From Diogma glabrata (lineage: Eukaryota; Arthropoda; Insecta; Diptera; Cylindrotomidae): a stretch of DNA of 64,000 nt. The translations under genes were made by a program, and so were the position numbers. The notes below the pieces were generated by a model. The model ran no database searches. It saw only the letters and a program-made list of their open reading frames with translations, and was not told where the DNA came from. Positions 41,495-54,060 of this stretch are shown here, piece after piece. Location of the stretch: NCBI GenBank assembly GCA_963693315.1, contig OY856188.1, positions 149,623,197 to 149,687,196 of the forward strand, read 5' to 3'. Each line of letters begins with the position of its first letter. Positions within the stretch are counted from its first letter, which is position 1.

Positions 41495-43257
41495 ATTCCA
41501 TACAAGATTTTTTATACGAGTAAGATTCTGCATCATTTGCATAAATAAAAATACATATATTTACAGAAAATAGTAAAATATTTTTTCGAAAATTATTTTA
41601 TCAATGTAGTTTTTCGAAATAATAGTAATATAATAACTTTAGGCATTGTTATTTCAATTTTAGGCATTGTTATTTCACTTTTAGCATTGTTATTTCAATA
41701 GGAAAAAAAGGCCTGCTTTATGTACAATTTTTGAATCGCAAAAGTGAATTTTACGGTTTACTCGTACAAAAAATTATTTATGTATCACGTGAATTATTAG
41801 ATGTCAATTACCTTGTAAAACTTATTAACCCACGGGCCAGAAGCCCTCGGGTAGTAAACGTTTGCCTCGGTAATTAACATCCTTATAATTCCCTTGATAC
41901 CTAAATAACTATTACATGCTAAGAAAAATTATTATACATCAACAAATAAACTTAACTTATTAATTAATTTAAAAAAAACGGCCAAGCGGCAGGTATATCA
42001 TCCGCTAGAAATAAGTAGATTTCGGGGTCAGACAGTTTTGTGTACAAATAGAATTGGATGTGTCAGATTAGTTTAAATAAAATATTTAAGTAGAAACAGA
42101 ATTATCCAAAAAACTTATCAAAACCAAACTAAATACAATAACGGAAACTACTTTATCAATGCAATTTCGGAACAGTTTTGTTTAATTTGGTTAACTACTT
42201 AACTACAACTACTAAATAACATATAAAATCCTTTGGTGGATGAACGTTCTAACTACAACTTTTACACCTAAAAAATACAAATATCTATCAATTTAAGAAA
42301 ACGTTTGTAAATGTGTTATCAATTTATTGCAACTAGCATTTCTAAATTTTCCAAATTTCCAAAGAAAATATTCCTTAATCCAAAAGAATAGTGACTCAAC
42401 TTTGTTTTAGTTTTTATTTAAATTTTTGCGAAAAAAAAATAAAACTCAAATAAATGAAACAGAAACAAAAGAAAATTTGTTTAATATTTCTTATGGGATT
42501 TGTTGTTGTAATTGTATGGCGTGTGAGTGCCATGCATTGGATTAGTATAACGCTAATTACATTGGAACCTTGGGTTATAAAGCTGAAAGTCTCTGTGGTT
42601 ATAAATGAAAAGTATATCTAAAAGAAAGTAGGAGTTTAAACAACATAAACTCCAAAATGATGAAAGCATGGCCGTTTGCGTTTGTATTCGTTTCAACTGC
42701 CCCAGAGTCTCAATTTCTCGACTTTGATCATTTTTTTTAGGTTTGGAAAAATTTATATTGTATCTTCGTGTGCAAAAGTTTTCAAAAGTGAGCTTGGTCA
42801 TTTTCATCCTAGATCAAGGACAGCAAATTTTTTAAAATTTTTAAAACAGCTGATTTTTCAGGAACCTTAAACGCCAAAGTTGTCATTTGATAAAAAATGA
42901 TAAAAAAGGTTCAAATATTCAATATTTATAAATTTTATTTAAACATTATGATTCAAACGGCTGTTATAACGCCTTAGATGATTCGAATTGTAAGACTCTA
43001 GCCGCTGAAATGGTACCCAGGGATATGGCCAGTACGCAAACTTGTCCAGTAGGCAAACTTGTCCGAGATATTATTTGCGGCAACATGCACAGAGGTTGTA
43101 GGTCAAAAAATGCGACCGTGAGAGTGCCGCAAGTAATCGGAATTGTTATGGCAAAATATGAATTCACCGATCACAACAACCAACCATTCTTAGCGTGCAT
43201 ACACATCTCACTGTCAAATCGTAGTTATACCGTAAAAAAAACCTAGCACAATAATAG

Positions 43258-43568
43258 TTTTTTTGCAATTCCGAATCATAATTCGATGTATTTCGAAGTT
43301 GTCAACACTGTTAAAAAGTCAGATTTTTCCGCACTGTTTTAATTTGCCGCACTGTTTTAACTTTTTTTTGATTTTTTTTCCGCACTGTTTTAACTTTTTG
43401 CTTTGTTTTGTAGAAGTGAAAAATAAAAACGTATGGAAAATTTTCTCAATGCTAAGTTGATAAAAGAAATGTTTACTTATATCTGAATATGAATGTAGAG
43501 TGTAAAAAAGTTGGATGCAGAGTAATTTTGTTTAATTGTTTCATTGTGATTCGGAATTGCAAAATAGT
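43258..43568. repeat. Small inverted-repeat element (MITE-like), about 310 bp
   Basis: 'tttttgcaattccgaatca' near 43260 faces 'tgattcggaattgcaaaata' near 43548-43567. Inside is a short repeated word 'ccgcactgttttaa', present about four times in 43336-43393. It has no gene. It immediately precedes the inverted repeat of the tyrosine-recombinase element. Confidence 0.6.
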
Positions 43569-43570
43569 AG

Positions 43571-43704
43571 TTTGTGCTACAAGTTTTGAAATGAAGATTT
43601 TTTCAGCACTAGTCCTAAGTTGAAAATTAGGACGTGTGCTGAAAAAAATTCATTTTAAAACGAGTTGCACACAACGTTTTCTGCACTTGAGTACCACAAT
43701 AGAC
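43571..43704. repeat. Left inverted repeat of the tyrosine-recombinase element
   Basis: 'cgagttgcacacaacgtttt' and 'ctgcacttgagtaccacaa' (about 43661-43699) are the reverse complement, with few changes, of the right repeat at 45262-45300. The left arm itself contains a smaller palindrome: 'cagcactagtcctaa' facing 'ttaggacgtgtgctg'. Confidence 0.75.
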
Positions 43705-43890
43705 AAAAAATAAAAAAAAATTACAAAAAATCACTACAAAAAAACTACGCGAAGTATTGATCGATCAACAATGCCTTGACAATATGCAAGTTGGATTATA
43801 TGCAAGAAAAAAATGTCATTTGTTCTTGATTGTTCCCACACTACAAATGTGTTTTCATTTCGTGTGGATTTTATTGAGAAACTGTAAAAT

Positions 43891-44975
43891 ATGAGCTAAG
43901 GGGAGGATTCCGATTTGGAAGGAGCAGCAGAAAGAGCTCTGCAAGGTTTATTGCCGGTAATATCCAAAGGAAAATACGAAAAAACGTATCGAGCGTTCAA
44001 ACAATGGTGCAGCGAAAAAAAAATTAAAGTGATTGACGAAAATAAGTTGCTTGCTTATTTCGATACCGAGATGAAACAATTCCAATCGTCAACTACATGG
44101 AGCATTTACCCAATGTTAAAATCCACGTTGAACGTGAAGGACAACATCGATATCTCAAAATTCAACAATTTGCGAGCTCTTTTGAAACGTAAAAATGACA
44201 ATTATTTTGCGAAGAAATCAAGAATCTTCACCATTGAAGAAATCTACAAATTCCTGAAGGACGCTCCCGACGATGTTTATTTGGCTACGAAGGTAAAATT
44301 TGCTGATAATTTTTTTGTTTCATTTTCCTAACCTCACAATTTTAAGGTGGCTTAATTGTCGGTGTCTATGGTGCTTGTCGACGAAGCGAATTGATGAATT
44401 TGAACGTAAAGGATGTCGAATGCATGGACAATGGCATTAAAATTACCGTACCGAAAACCAAAATCATTTGACAATTTGTCATCAACGAAGGAAGTGATCG
44501 GGACGTAAATTTGGTTGACATTTTCAAGATGTATTCAGTACTACTACGTCCTCATGGTGTTATCACCGACAGATTCTTGTTGAGTTTTCGTAAAGGCAAA
44601 TGCATCAAACAGCCGATCGGCATTAACACGATTAGAGGCTATCCGAAAACAATTGCAATTTTCTTGAATCTTTCGTCACCGGGTGAGTACACTGGTCATT
44701 GCTTCCGTTGATCGTCTGCATCCTTGTTGGCAGATTCGAGTGTGAATTTAACTACAGTTAAGTAACATGGTGGTTGGGAGTCTGATAAGGTTACAGAAAA
44801 ATACATTCAACATTCGCTCAACAATAAACGTCAAATTGCTGACAGCATCATGGGTTCGAAAATTGTTAGAGCTGATAACGTTTCAACGACCTCATTAACC
44901 ACTGCTCAATCCAGTGAATCAATCATTGAAAATGGCAATGTTTCAGCCGAAAACAACTGTTACAATAATTTCTAG
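43891..44975 (+). pseudogene. Decayed tyrosine recombinase (Crypton-like)
   Basis: The predicted start ATG (43891) is followed by an in-frame stop at codon 3, and then a long frame with 'ALQGLLPVISKGKYEKTYRA' and 'SSTTWSIYPMLKSTLNVKDN', the N-terminal core-binding region. A 54-base GT..AG intron appears at 44293-44346. Past it, with a one-base deletion, comes 'VGVYGACRRSELMNLNVKDV' (catalytic arginine). 'YTGHCFR' (HxxR), 'HGGWESD' (the H/W position) and 'VTEKYIQ' (catalytic tyrosine) follow. All residues of a tyrosine recombinase are present in order, but stops break the frame at 44469, after GHCFR and before HGGW. It resembles domesticated or Crypton-type recombinases known in insect genomes. 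Not functional as read. Confidence 0.85.
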
Positions 44976-45261
44976 TCAAACAAGCCGAACAAACTTGAAA
45001 GTGGTTGGAGAGCCTTTGCCACAACCACCGTTTGCTGGAGGATATTCATTCAATAACTTGCATAATTCCTCTTTCTACTTTGGTCAAAAGTAATGTTTTC
45101 ATTCATTTCTACTTTATTAATAAAAATGTTTACCAACACAAACGCACCGTTTCGTCTTTTAAATTGGCAGCAGTGCGGAAATGAAAAAGCAGTGCTGAAA
45201 TGAAAAATCAGGGCGGAAATAACTCACTTTTCCGCACTCAAACGAGTCGATATATCTCGTG

Positions 45262-45345
45262 TTGTGGTACTCGAGTGCAGAAAACGTTGTGTACAACTCG
45301 TTGCTCAAATTGATTTTTTCCGCACTTGTCGTAATTTGTGTCTCG
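45262..45345. repeat. Right inverted repeat of the tyrosine-recombinase element
   Basis: 'ttgtggtactcgagtgcaga' and 'aaacgttgtgtacaactcgt' mirror 43660-43700; similarity continues for another 40 bases ('gattttttccgcac', 'gtcgtaatttgt'). Together with the left repeat it brackets a unit of about 1.75 kb centred on the recombinase gene. Confidence 0.75.
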
Positions 45346-46039
45346 ATACACAAAGTACTATTCCGCCTTTACACCATTATGTTTCTTTTTTATGGGGATT
45401 ATTTAAAGTCAAAGGTCTATGTCGAAAATCCCACAACCACCCGTCCGTTAAAGGAGGAAATTAAACGCTGCATCACACGAAATTTAGTTACATTTATATA
45501 GAATGGTCATGAAAAATTTCAACAAAAAAGTGCGTATGTGTAAGCAAAGCCGTGGAGGTCATTTGCCTTATGTGTTATTCCATATCTAGCCCAATCTTAT
45601 GTACTTAATGATTCAATAAAAAAATAACAATCTAAAGACTAAAACTGTGTTTTCTATGTAATTGAAATGGGGCGTTAATTTTGGGACACCCTTTACTTTA
45701 TGAATAATTACATAACTTTAATATTTCTTCGTGTCGTTGTAAAATATTCGGATCATAAAAAAATCATACCATCGAAGATCGTTACGTCAAAAAATCTATC
45801 TATATATAATACGTAAGCACAATTTTTGTGGTACTAGTTGCAAGGGCAGTAGCAGAGTCCATGAATCTCGATATGGTGACGGAGGAGTACCACCGCACCC
45901 TTGAAGGAGATTTAACGCCAAAATTGGAACCGATAACACCGGAATGGAATCAGTTATGGGCATTGGGCAAGTTTGCACTCGAATCAACCCGAAACAATAA
46001 TGGAGATGGAATCATAGATTGTTGTGTCACAAACTAACT

Positions 46040-47060
46040 CTTAGGAGGCAGCAAATTCCCACACAAGAACATGCACATATGTACTTGAACTTAACCGGTT
46101 GGAAAAACCAAGAACCAAATTGATAATATACTGGTTAATAAAAAGTTTCTAGCTATCTTACAAGACGTCAGAGCAAAACGAGATGCAGACATACACAGCG
46201 ACCACCAACTGGTAATTGCAACATTCAAAATCAAACCAGCCACTGTAAAACATGACAACAAGTTAAATCGGAGGAAATTCAATACATACAAATTGAGTGA
46301 TAAAAACACAAACCGCATCTTCAAAGAATCGCGTCAGCTCAATCTGCCAAATTACGAAACAATCAGACTTGATCCAAAATGGGATCAAATATAAAAAGCC
46401 TACGTGAAAACTGCTACAGATATGATCATATACCAAGACAAGTCCTGAAAATCATTGATTAGTGATGATACCTGAAAGAAAGTCAAACAGTCTCGGCAGT
46501 ACAAAGTGAAATCTGTCACCAAAACACGATGGAAAACCAAAACAAATATGAAAATAAATACAGTTTAACAAGGGAAAAAGATTGCAAGGAATGGTCGCAG
46601 AGAATACACAGAAAACATTCTCACTCAAGACTGCTAAAACAGCACAGCTAATAGAAATATGCGCTAACTATACAAATGTATGAGAAAGACTACTAATAAA
46701 GGATGAATCTGGCGAAACCCTCACAACACATGAACAACAGTTTAATATATGGAAAGAATGCATTGAATATGGATGCAAGAAACTGAAGAAAACTTGCAGT
46801 CTCCGGATGACAATAACAACGATAGTATCAACTTCCATCCACCTACGGAGCGGGAAGTTAGAATTGCCATACAGTAACTGAAAAACAATACAGCAGCTGG
46901 TATCAAAAGTATACCAGCAAAAGTATTAAAGGTAAATTCGGCTATAACAACTGAAGTTCTTACACGACTATTAGCTCAAGTATGGAACAACGGTAATAAT
47001 TAACCGAGATGGTTTAACCACAACAGTTCTAAAGAAAGGTGATCTAAGATAATTTAAAAA
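46040..47060 (+). pseudogene. RTE-like LINE fragment, plus strand
   Basis: Plus-strand frames read 'DVRAKRDADIHSDHQLVIAT' (end of endonuclease, about 46160-46225), then 'NRRKFNTYKLSDKNT', 'NFHPPTEREVRIAIQ', 'LKNNTAAGIKSIPAKVLK' (about 46840-46935) and 'TVLKKGDLR' near 47025-47050. The order matches the endonuclease-to-palm linker of RTE-like polyproteins. There are many stops. The unidentified frame at 45828-46037 just upstream could be part of the same insertion, but I could not match it. Confidence 0.75.
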
Positions 47061-47285
47061 CTAGATGATATGAAATTCGGTGGTATGAACTTTCGGTTCA
47101 CTGATTTTCGGTTCTATACATCACATGATTCGATGATTTTTCGATGCTATGCTGCAGAACCAAAAACTGCATTTCCTTTGTAAAATATTTGGGTTCGATG
47201 GTTAAGCGCAAGTGCCAGATAGCATTTTACAGAATAGCAAAAAAAAATGTTTTTTTTTTTTTATATTTTTTATACTAAGTTAGAC

Positions 47286-47622
47286 ATAACAATTGGTTGT
47301 TTTTCTTTTAGAGGCAAAGTTTCCACTATTGATTTTACGGTTTAAAAAAAAAACGCTATTTATAATTTATAATATTTTTCTTTTTATTTACTATTTTCTC
47401 TTATATGTTTCGAATAATTAATTCATCTTCAGAGAGATTGAATTTGCAACTTCAATCGGCGTTGCAAATTCAATCTCTCTGAAGATGAATTAATTATTCG
47501 AAACATGTAAGAGAAAATAGTAAATAAAAAGAAAAATTTATAAATTATAAATAGTGTTTTTTTTAAACCGTAAAATCAATAGTGGAAACTTTGCTTCTAA
47601 AAGAAAAACAACAAATTGTTAT
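47286..47622. repeat. Long near-perfect hairpin, arms about 165 bp
   Basis: Left arm 47286-47450 and right arm 47461-47622 are reverse complements with a few mismatches and small A-run length differences; the loop is 10 bases (47451-47460). Near the loop each arm has 'ctgaagatgaattaatt' then 'attcgaaac', again a GATGA-stem-CGAAAC pattern. It lies between an RTE fragment and a LINE fossil. No coding. Confidence 0.93.
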
Positions 47623-47639
47623 ATAGTGATTTTACATAA

Positions 47640-48880
47640 CTCCGAAAACAAAAATTAAAATTTAAGTTAGACATGTTTAGTGTTAATTTAAATAAATTAT
47701 AAATTAACGTCTCGGAATATCCGAAGATACCATGCCAACTGTGGATTGTGGAAATGAATTGTTTCTTTAAGAAATTGGTGGACATGGACTTTAAACAGTT
47801 GGGGATTAAAATAATCAGGGAAAACCCATAAGGGCAAGGAATTCCAAAGATAAGAAACACGGCTGAAAAAATCACGTTGAAAAACGACAGTTCTACATTT
47901 TGTTATTTGAACGGTGAATGGGTGGGCCATGGCTGATGCTCTGGTTGAACGAGAAAAAATAGCGGGTTTAGGTAGTATTGATTTGATCTCCTCTGAAGAG
48001 TACTCATTCATATTGTATTTGTAAAATACCGTCAAATCAGCGACATTTCTTCTATGCTGTAACGAATCAAGCTCGTTTGTAAGATTTGAATTGCCGATCA
48101 ATTTAATTGCTTTCCGTTGGACAGTGTCTAGACATTTTAAAGAGGTTGGGTATGCACCACCCCAGATGTGGAACAGTACTCCATGCAGGGGCGAATAAAT
48201 GATTTATAAATTAAAAGAAGCTGTTCGCTATTGAAAAACTTACGGCAACGCCCTAGATATCCTAACTTTTGAACCGCACTCTTAGCAAGATTGAAAATGT
48301 GAGTATTCCATTTTATATCATTTTCAACCTCAACCCTCAAAAGTTTGATAGATTCCTTTTCTTCTAGATCGTTAAAATCAAATTTTAATGGAAAAGGGTT
48401 AGATGTAGATGATCTTGTAAAGTGGCAAAACTGTGTTTTACTTGAACTCTACACTGTTTGTATGACCCCATTCTAAAATTGTGTTAAGATCAGAGTTCAA
48501 GGAATCCGTCAAATTAGATCTATGGTTATTAATAACATCAGATGCCCGTTGCCTTTGTGTTTCATGGGATGCATGTAGCGTACTATCATCGGCGAAACTA
48601 TGAATGGAATGAACGGTGGAATTTAACAAGTCGTTGATATATATAAGAAAAAGGGTGGAAGACAAAGATGATCCTTGAGGCACTCCTGCGTTGGTAGAAA
48701 ATGTTTCCGATGATATCCCGTCGATATTCACTCGAAACTCTCTCCCAGTTAAAAAGTTTTGAATCCAGGAAATAAGTTGCCGTTGCCTTCAAAAAGTTTT
48801 GAATCCAAGAAATAAGTTGCCAAGTCCTCAATTTGTAAATTTGATGATCTCCATTTATTTTTGCGGCTCTCAACATTTAA
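47640..48880 (-). pseudogene. Decayed CR1/Jockey-like LINE reverse transcriptase, minus strand
   Basis: The best preserved of its family here. In minus-strand order: 'TWQLISWIQNFL', 'TNAGVPQGSSLSSTLFLIYI', catalytic 'SFADDSTLHASHE' (48580-48600 region), 'LLRVEVENDIKWNTHIFNLA', 'QLLLIYKSFIRPCMEYCS', 'RRNVADLTVFYKYN' and the C-terminus 'HVHQFLKETIHFHN'. It is interrupted by frameshifts and a local direct duplication ('agttttgaatcca.gaaataa' twice at about 48755-48815). It has no 5' part. Confidence 0.82.
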
Positions 48881-49289
48881 AAATAGTATCTCGGAACTAT
48901 TATTAGTAAAATTAGTTTAATACAATTTATTTAATATAACTATATATTAATATAAGTACATTTTAAAAACAGCTAGAATTAATTTAATAAAGCTAGGAAC
49001 ATAATATTCATTTTAATGCACTTAACACTCATTTGAATGAATTGAATTCTGAGCCGTTATTATTTGCCAGATACTTTCAAAATTTGTGCACAAGACATCT
49101 ATGATATTGAGCGATTTGAAAATGCAGTTTATAGATTTTCGACCAAAAGTGCACTTAACACATTTGTGCGCTAAACCATCGAAATGTAAAAACTTATTTT
49201 CAAAACAAATTGAAACTACGTGTTATTTTTAATCACTGTTTAACGGCTACGTATAACCCGACTAAGGGGAAACAAAAAGGAGGGTTATG

Positions 49290-49860
49290 TGGTTGACTAG
49301 TATTGTGACACATATTGCAATTTCTACTACAGAACACGTTTTATTTAAAAAAGAAACACCAACGAGCTCGTTTCGTACGGGTTGAATCTGATTCAAACTT
49401 TCTAACTGACCGATTCATTTCGGTATTCAAAGATGACTTTTATTCTGAGTCTAAATTAATCCTCAATAGATGTAAAAATACTTCACTCCATATAAATTAC
49501 TCCACATTTACAAGTCCTATATTCGTCTCTGTATGGAGTATTGATGTGAAGTTAGCAGCGCTGAATCTGTTTCCATCTTGGTTATACGAATTGTGAGTGA
49601 TAACATCAACTCTAGATCGCCTATCACATCGTTGTACTGTTGCTGACCTCGATGATTTTTTTTATGAATATCGTTACCAGTAATACTCAGATGAAATTAG
49701 ATCCACACTCTGTCTCGTTTTGCTCATCAATCGGTTGGTGCAAATAGCCTAACTGTCGACATCACTCACTCATAGTGACAGAATGCATAGGAATTTCTTT
49801 GCTCAAACACCGTATAAATGGATTGATTTATCGAAATCAACAGTCTCGAATGGTTTCAAT
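49290..49860 (+). pseudogene. LINE fragments (family A tail plus reverse transcriptase pieces)
   Basis: 'tattgtgacacatattgc' and 'acgttttatttaaaaaaga' (49302-49355) is a family A 3' end. Directly after it, pieces matching 30200-31100 appear: 'tcatttcggtattca', 'tcctcaatagatgtaaaaat', 'gtatggagtattg' and 'gaatttcttt'. A truncated copy next to another copy's tail is likely. Confidence 0.6.
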
Positions 49861-50261
49861 CTTTTTTTTTGCCATATATGTTCCATATAGGGACGATTGT
49901 TGACTGTCAACAAGTGTCCCTCACCTGTATTAATTTTAATTCACTTATGCTCGATTGCTTGAACATTTGCTAACTGACAGTTAGCTAAATCGCAAATAAG
50001 AAAGATCTCCCAAACAGTTATCACGCCGTTTTTTGACAAATAGAAACAAAGATTTAAGTAAGACTTATTCTTATACATACATAATTGAAGACGCTGTAGG
50101 AATAATTGAAGACGCTGTATACCTTACCTTATATACAAAGATTTAAAGAAAACTTATTCCAATCTAAATGCTTGATTTAAAGGTCCAATAGGGATCGAAA
50201 AACGCAAAACTGGTTAAATGGAGAATTAAAATAGGTGGCGAAGGCTTAAATGTTCAAGCAA

Positions 50262-50500
50262 CTGGGCCTTAAAGACTTATTTTAATTGATTATTGTTATT
50301 GGTTGATCAGTCCATATGGTGTTTTTCTAATTTATCAACCAATATGGTTGGATCAACCCAATTGTTTCAGTATCGGTTAATGGAAAAACCGATATGTTGA
50401 TAGCTGCTAATGTTTTGCTTTAAAACACTTTGACCAAAATGCAAATCAAGCTGGCACTTCGGCGTTCGAACCAAGTATGATCGCCTCTAGGCCTCTCAAC
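50262..50500 (-). repeat. tRNA-related SINE, copy 1 (minus strand)
   Basis: Read on the minus strand: a B-box-like 'ggttcgaacgcc' (50461-50472), then 'ttggtcaaagtgttttaaa', 'ttaaccgata', 'tggttgataaatta' and 'aattaaaataagtctttaag'. The same order occurs on the plus strand at 60925-61170. RNA polymerase III-type head followed by a shared body and no coding frame indicates a SINE family. Confidence 0.72.
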
Positions 50501-50800
50501 ACTTCAATTTTCAAAGGTTTAAAAAACGCGTTCAGCAACACCTAGATCAACATAAAAAACAAAATAAGTAATAAAACTATTTTGTGTAATTTTTTTGTTT
50601 AATATTTTATTAATAAAATAATATTATTAATAAAATTCCGTCATGTGAAATAATTTTTGTTCAGACTTTTGTTAAGACATTTTTCGATAATCTTCAAATT
50701 ATCATCTTCAGTTATCAAAATTATGAGACGAATAGATCAACATATTTACAACTGTATTTTGTTTATTATTTATTACTTATTGTATTTATTATCTTTTCAG

Positions 50801-51650
50801 CTTGTCACCCTTACGTAATACAATATCAGTTCATTCACCACCTGATTCACCGACAGTCCTCGAAAAACCTCCAGCACTACCTCCGAAACGTATACGTAGT
50901 AATAGTCGCACCATAACACCGCCATGTGTCATAACAACACCACCATCTAGTCCTAAAATATTAAACAATCAACATCAACAACTATCTACAACGCCAACAA
51001 TAATATCATCAACAACAATACCAACTGGTACCATTATATCATTAAATAGTGACACAAATCATATAATATCAACAAATAACTTTGAGAATAATTTAAATAA
51101 TCCAAACCAATTAACTACGATAGTAACTTCTACACCAACATCAGCAATAGTGACATCAAACAACGTAAACAAAAAGGTATTAACACAAAATCAAAATAAA
51201 CTAACATCATTATCATCAGTATCTTCAACAATAAGTAGTAAAAACAATTTAAATTCTCTAATATCCTTTTCTTCATCTTCAAATCTACAAAATTCATCTT
51301 CTCCTATATCTAATTCTCCATCTTCCAACTCAATTCTATTAATTTCAAACACAAATAATATTGATGAAGAAAATGATGATAAAGAAAATTATTTACATTT
51401 ATGTGATACAACTACAATATTACCAAATAATGTTGATGTTTTAAAAAATGATTTAAATGTAACTAATAATTTAACAATAATTAATAATAATAATATTAAA
51501 GATATAAATATTAATGAAAATGATGATAATCAGGATGGTAGTGATAATCGTGACGATAATCATCATGATGTTAAAAGAGAGGAGGATGCTGATGATGAGG
51601 TTGAGGTGGTGCTAAGGCGTAATCATACTTCTAGTAAAACAGGGAATAAG
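50801..51650 (+). CDS. C3G: C3G coding exon 5: fourth Crk-binding motif and low-complexity linker
   Basis: About 283 residues. It starts 'LSPLRNTISVHSPPDSPTVL', then 'EKPPALPPKRIRSNSRT' with a PxLPxK motif at 50868-50891. Human C3G has the corresponding fourth motif PPPALPPKQR. The rest is a long serine/asparagine/threonine/isoleucine-rich linker and an acidic tail ('REEDADDEVEVVLRRNH'). The acceptor is 'tattatcttttcag'. The chosen donor is AAG|gtgcaa at 51651 (phase 0), which fits exon 6 exactly, but the donor is weak. If not spliced, the frame stops three codons later (VQ-stop, 51659). Confidence 0.88.
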
Positions 51651-54060
51651 GTGCAATAATATATTGATTACTTTATTTTAAATTTGCTCACTAAAGCATT
51701 AGTCAGGCATGGATTTATTGGTTGGTTTGCAAAATCATTGCTGCTCAATAAATTGTAGCGTTTTGTGGATAGTTTTGATTGTAGAAATGTGTAAAAATGT
51801 GGACATTGTTTACACGATGAAATAATTTTCTTTTTGATATAATTTGACACAAACAAATATTTACCGATTTTACTAACCGGGTTTGTAAAGTAAGCTAAAG
51901 TTACTAAAATTGATCGTATTTTTAAAAAAAGTAATACTATACCCGTTTTTTTATTATGCAATGGCTAATATGGTATCCGGTTTTTCAAATTGACAAGTTG
52001 ATTGTAAACCTAGTTGAGAAAATCATTTTTATTTAAATATAAATTACATACCTTATAAATTAATTTAAACATATTTGTTTAATAACTTCTTTATGTTGTA
52101 TTTATTTACAACTAAAAATATTCATCTTTTAACAAACAAAAATGCGTATGTTGTGTTACTATGCTTTAATAAATAAAGTTGTTAATTGCAGATTTATAAT
52201 TGACAACTGCAGTTTCGTAAATGTTACGAGTGCAGCATTTCCTATTGCTTAATCAAATTTTATATTGTTTGTATAGATCGTAGCATTTCATATTCTCACT
52301 TTGCAACCAATGAATTTACGCCTGATCGCTAGCAAACAATTTTTTAATGGATTAAAATTAACTACTAACACAATCTACCTTAGCTTTTTTATATTGAATT
52401 TAGTAAAATATAGTAAAATGATTATGCTTTGATGAGATAATGATGATTTATCTGATTATTATTGAATTATTAAATTTTTGATGAGATTTTATGTTTTTCA
52501 AACTAGTTTTTAATAAATTATTTGGATATAATTTTTCTATTCATTCTTGAATAGAATCTTTAAGAAAAACTAAAAAATGTGACAATACTTTATAACAAAA
52601 GAAATTTGCAAATTGCACTAGTTGTTCATTTTCATACGAGAGACGAATGAAAAATTGAGAGGTTTTAAGTGAGTAGAGAGACGAATGAAAAATTGAGAGG
52701 TTTTAAGAAAAGATTCCGAGTTGGCGAATTTTTTTTCAATTTTAGTTCCATCATGTTCTAAATATGCAATTCTATGTAGAATTTATAATTTTCTAGTTTC
52801 TACATAAATTCAATTGATAGTTTGCTTAAGTGCTTAGTTTAATTCTCCTGTCGCTCATACTTGAGTACGTTAGTTATCCCTTTAATTAATGTTTTTGTCT
52901 AACAAATTAAAAATGATTAACTCCACTTCCTGTAGCTATGTAATTCTTAAGATATTCACGTATCGGTTCTAGTATCGAATATCGATAAGCGATCGATTGC
53001 TTTTGTGCAGTTTATATTGATAATTTGAAAATCCCTTTACATCACGGTTTGATGCGATTTATAGTTTAATTCTTATGAATGGCAGCAATTATTTTTTTCA
53101 TGAACTGCAGCAACAAAAACGAAAAGTTTGTGATTAATCTTACGTTTCCAATATAACCTAATTAGTGAATTAGTGAATCAAAATAACTCAATGCTGGTGC
53201 ATTTCTCATGGTTTAGTTCTGTCATCCATGCTATTTTGTATTAATATCAATAAACTGTTGGAAATCACCATTACCCGTACAATGAAAATGTCATAAACCT
53301 CATCTTGAAAGCGTAAGGATGAATGACAAATCTTGCTCGGAAGACGCTAGCATTAATGTGAATTAGGACCGATACGAAGATGAATTTTGATGGCACTTCA
53401 AAAAAGATGCAGATATTTATGGCAAGGAACTAAGTATCTGATAATCGAATTGGATGAAACTTGGTACATAAACATTTACACGGTTTACAATAGTTCTGCA
53501 TCCCATCTTCCGGTTTTTCACTTCCGGTAAACAATTTGTTTTACTTTTTCTATTCGTCCGAGAGAATTTATGTTTGTTAGGTTAGGATACTACAGCTTTC
53601 TTTAATGTTTTTATACGAAAAATCTATAACATTGGTTATAGTTACATTAATTGAAGTATTTGATGGATATTAGCTCACTATATATCCAGAACATTTTGTT
53701 TCCAGAGCTGTGGTGAAGTTAGTTTATGCATCAGCGTTGCAATATCTTTTTAAGTAAACCTACAATTTTTTTTATAAACCTACTAGTTTTCAACTTATTT
53801 GTTGCTTGGGATATTTTCAAAAACCGTACACTTTATCTAGTTCTAGATCCATAATCAAATCATAAGTTCTAATCAAATATTGTTTAAAATAAAATCTCTT
53901 CAAATAATATTTGAATAATAAAAACTTTTAAGATAACAAAGTTTAAATTAATCAATGCTTGTTAATAGAAATAAAATTAAAACAACAAAAATTCTAATAC
54001 AAACCCACACAAATTTTTGTTTTAAAATTTTTAATTTTAATATTTCATCTCCACTTAAAG
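51651..54060 (+). other. C3G: C3G intron 5
   Basis: GT..AG intron between phase-0 exons. 51660-53380 is AT-rich with nothing recognised except a 40-base direct duplication near 52640-52705 ('gagagacgaatgaaaaattg' twice). A family C repeat occupies 53390-53760. Confidence 0.8.
53390..53760 (+). repeat. Interspersed repeat family C, copy 2
   Basis: Shares with 12370-12840 the words 'ctttaatgtttttata', 'acattaattgaagtattt', 'attagctcactatatatcca', 'agagctgtggtgaagttag' and 'gcatcagcgt'. Same orientation. Class unknown. Confidence 0.75.

Larger units (their letters stand above)
40972..50800 (+). other. C3G: C3G intron 4 (about 9.8 kb)
   Basis: GT..AG intron containing fold-backs, a decayed tyrosine recombinase, RTE- and CR1-like LINE remains, a long hairpin and a minus-strand SINE. 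The stretch 41900-43250 is AT-rich; two opposed frames at 42964-43246 have no recognisable family. Confidence 0.88.

Noticed and set aside
42964..43246. Opposed 67- and 78-codon frames in intron 4
   Set aside because: No recognisable family, no splice or promoter context, and both strands open by chance over the same bases.
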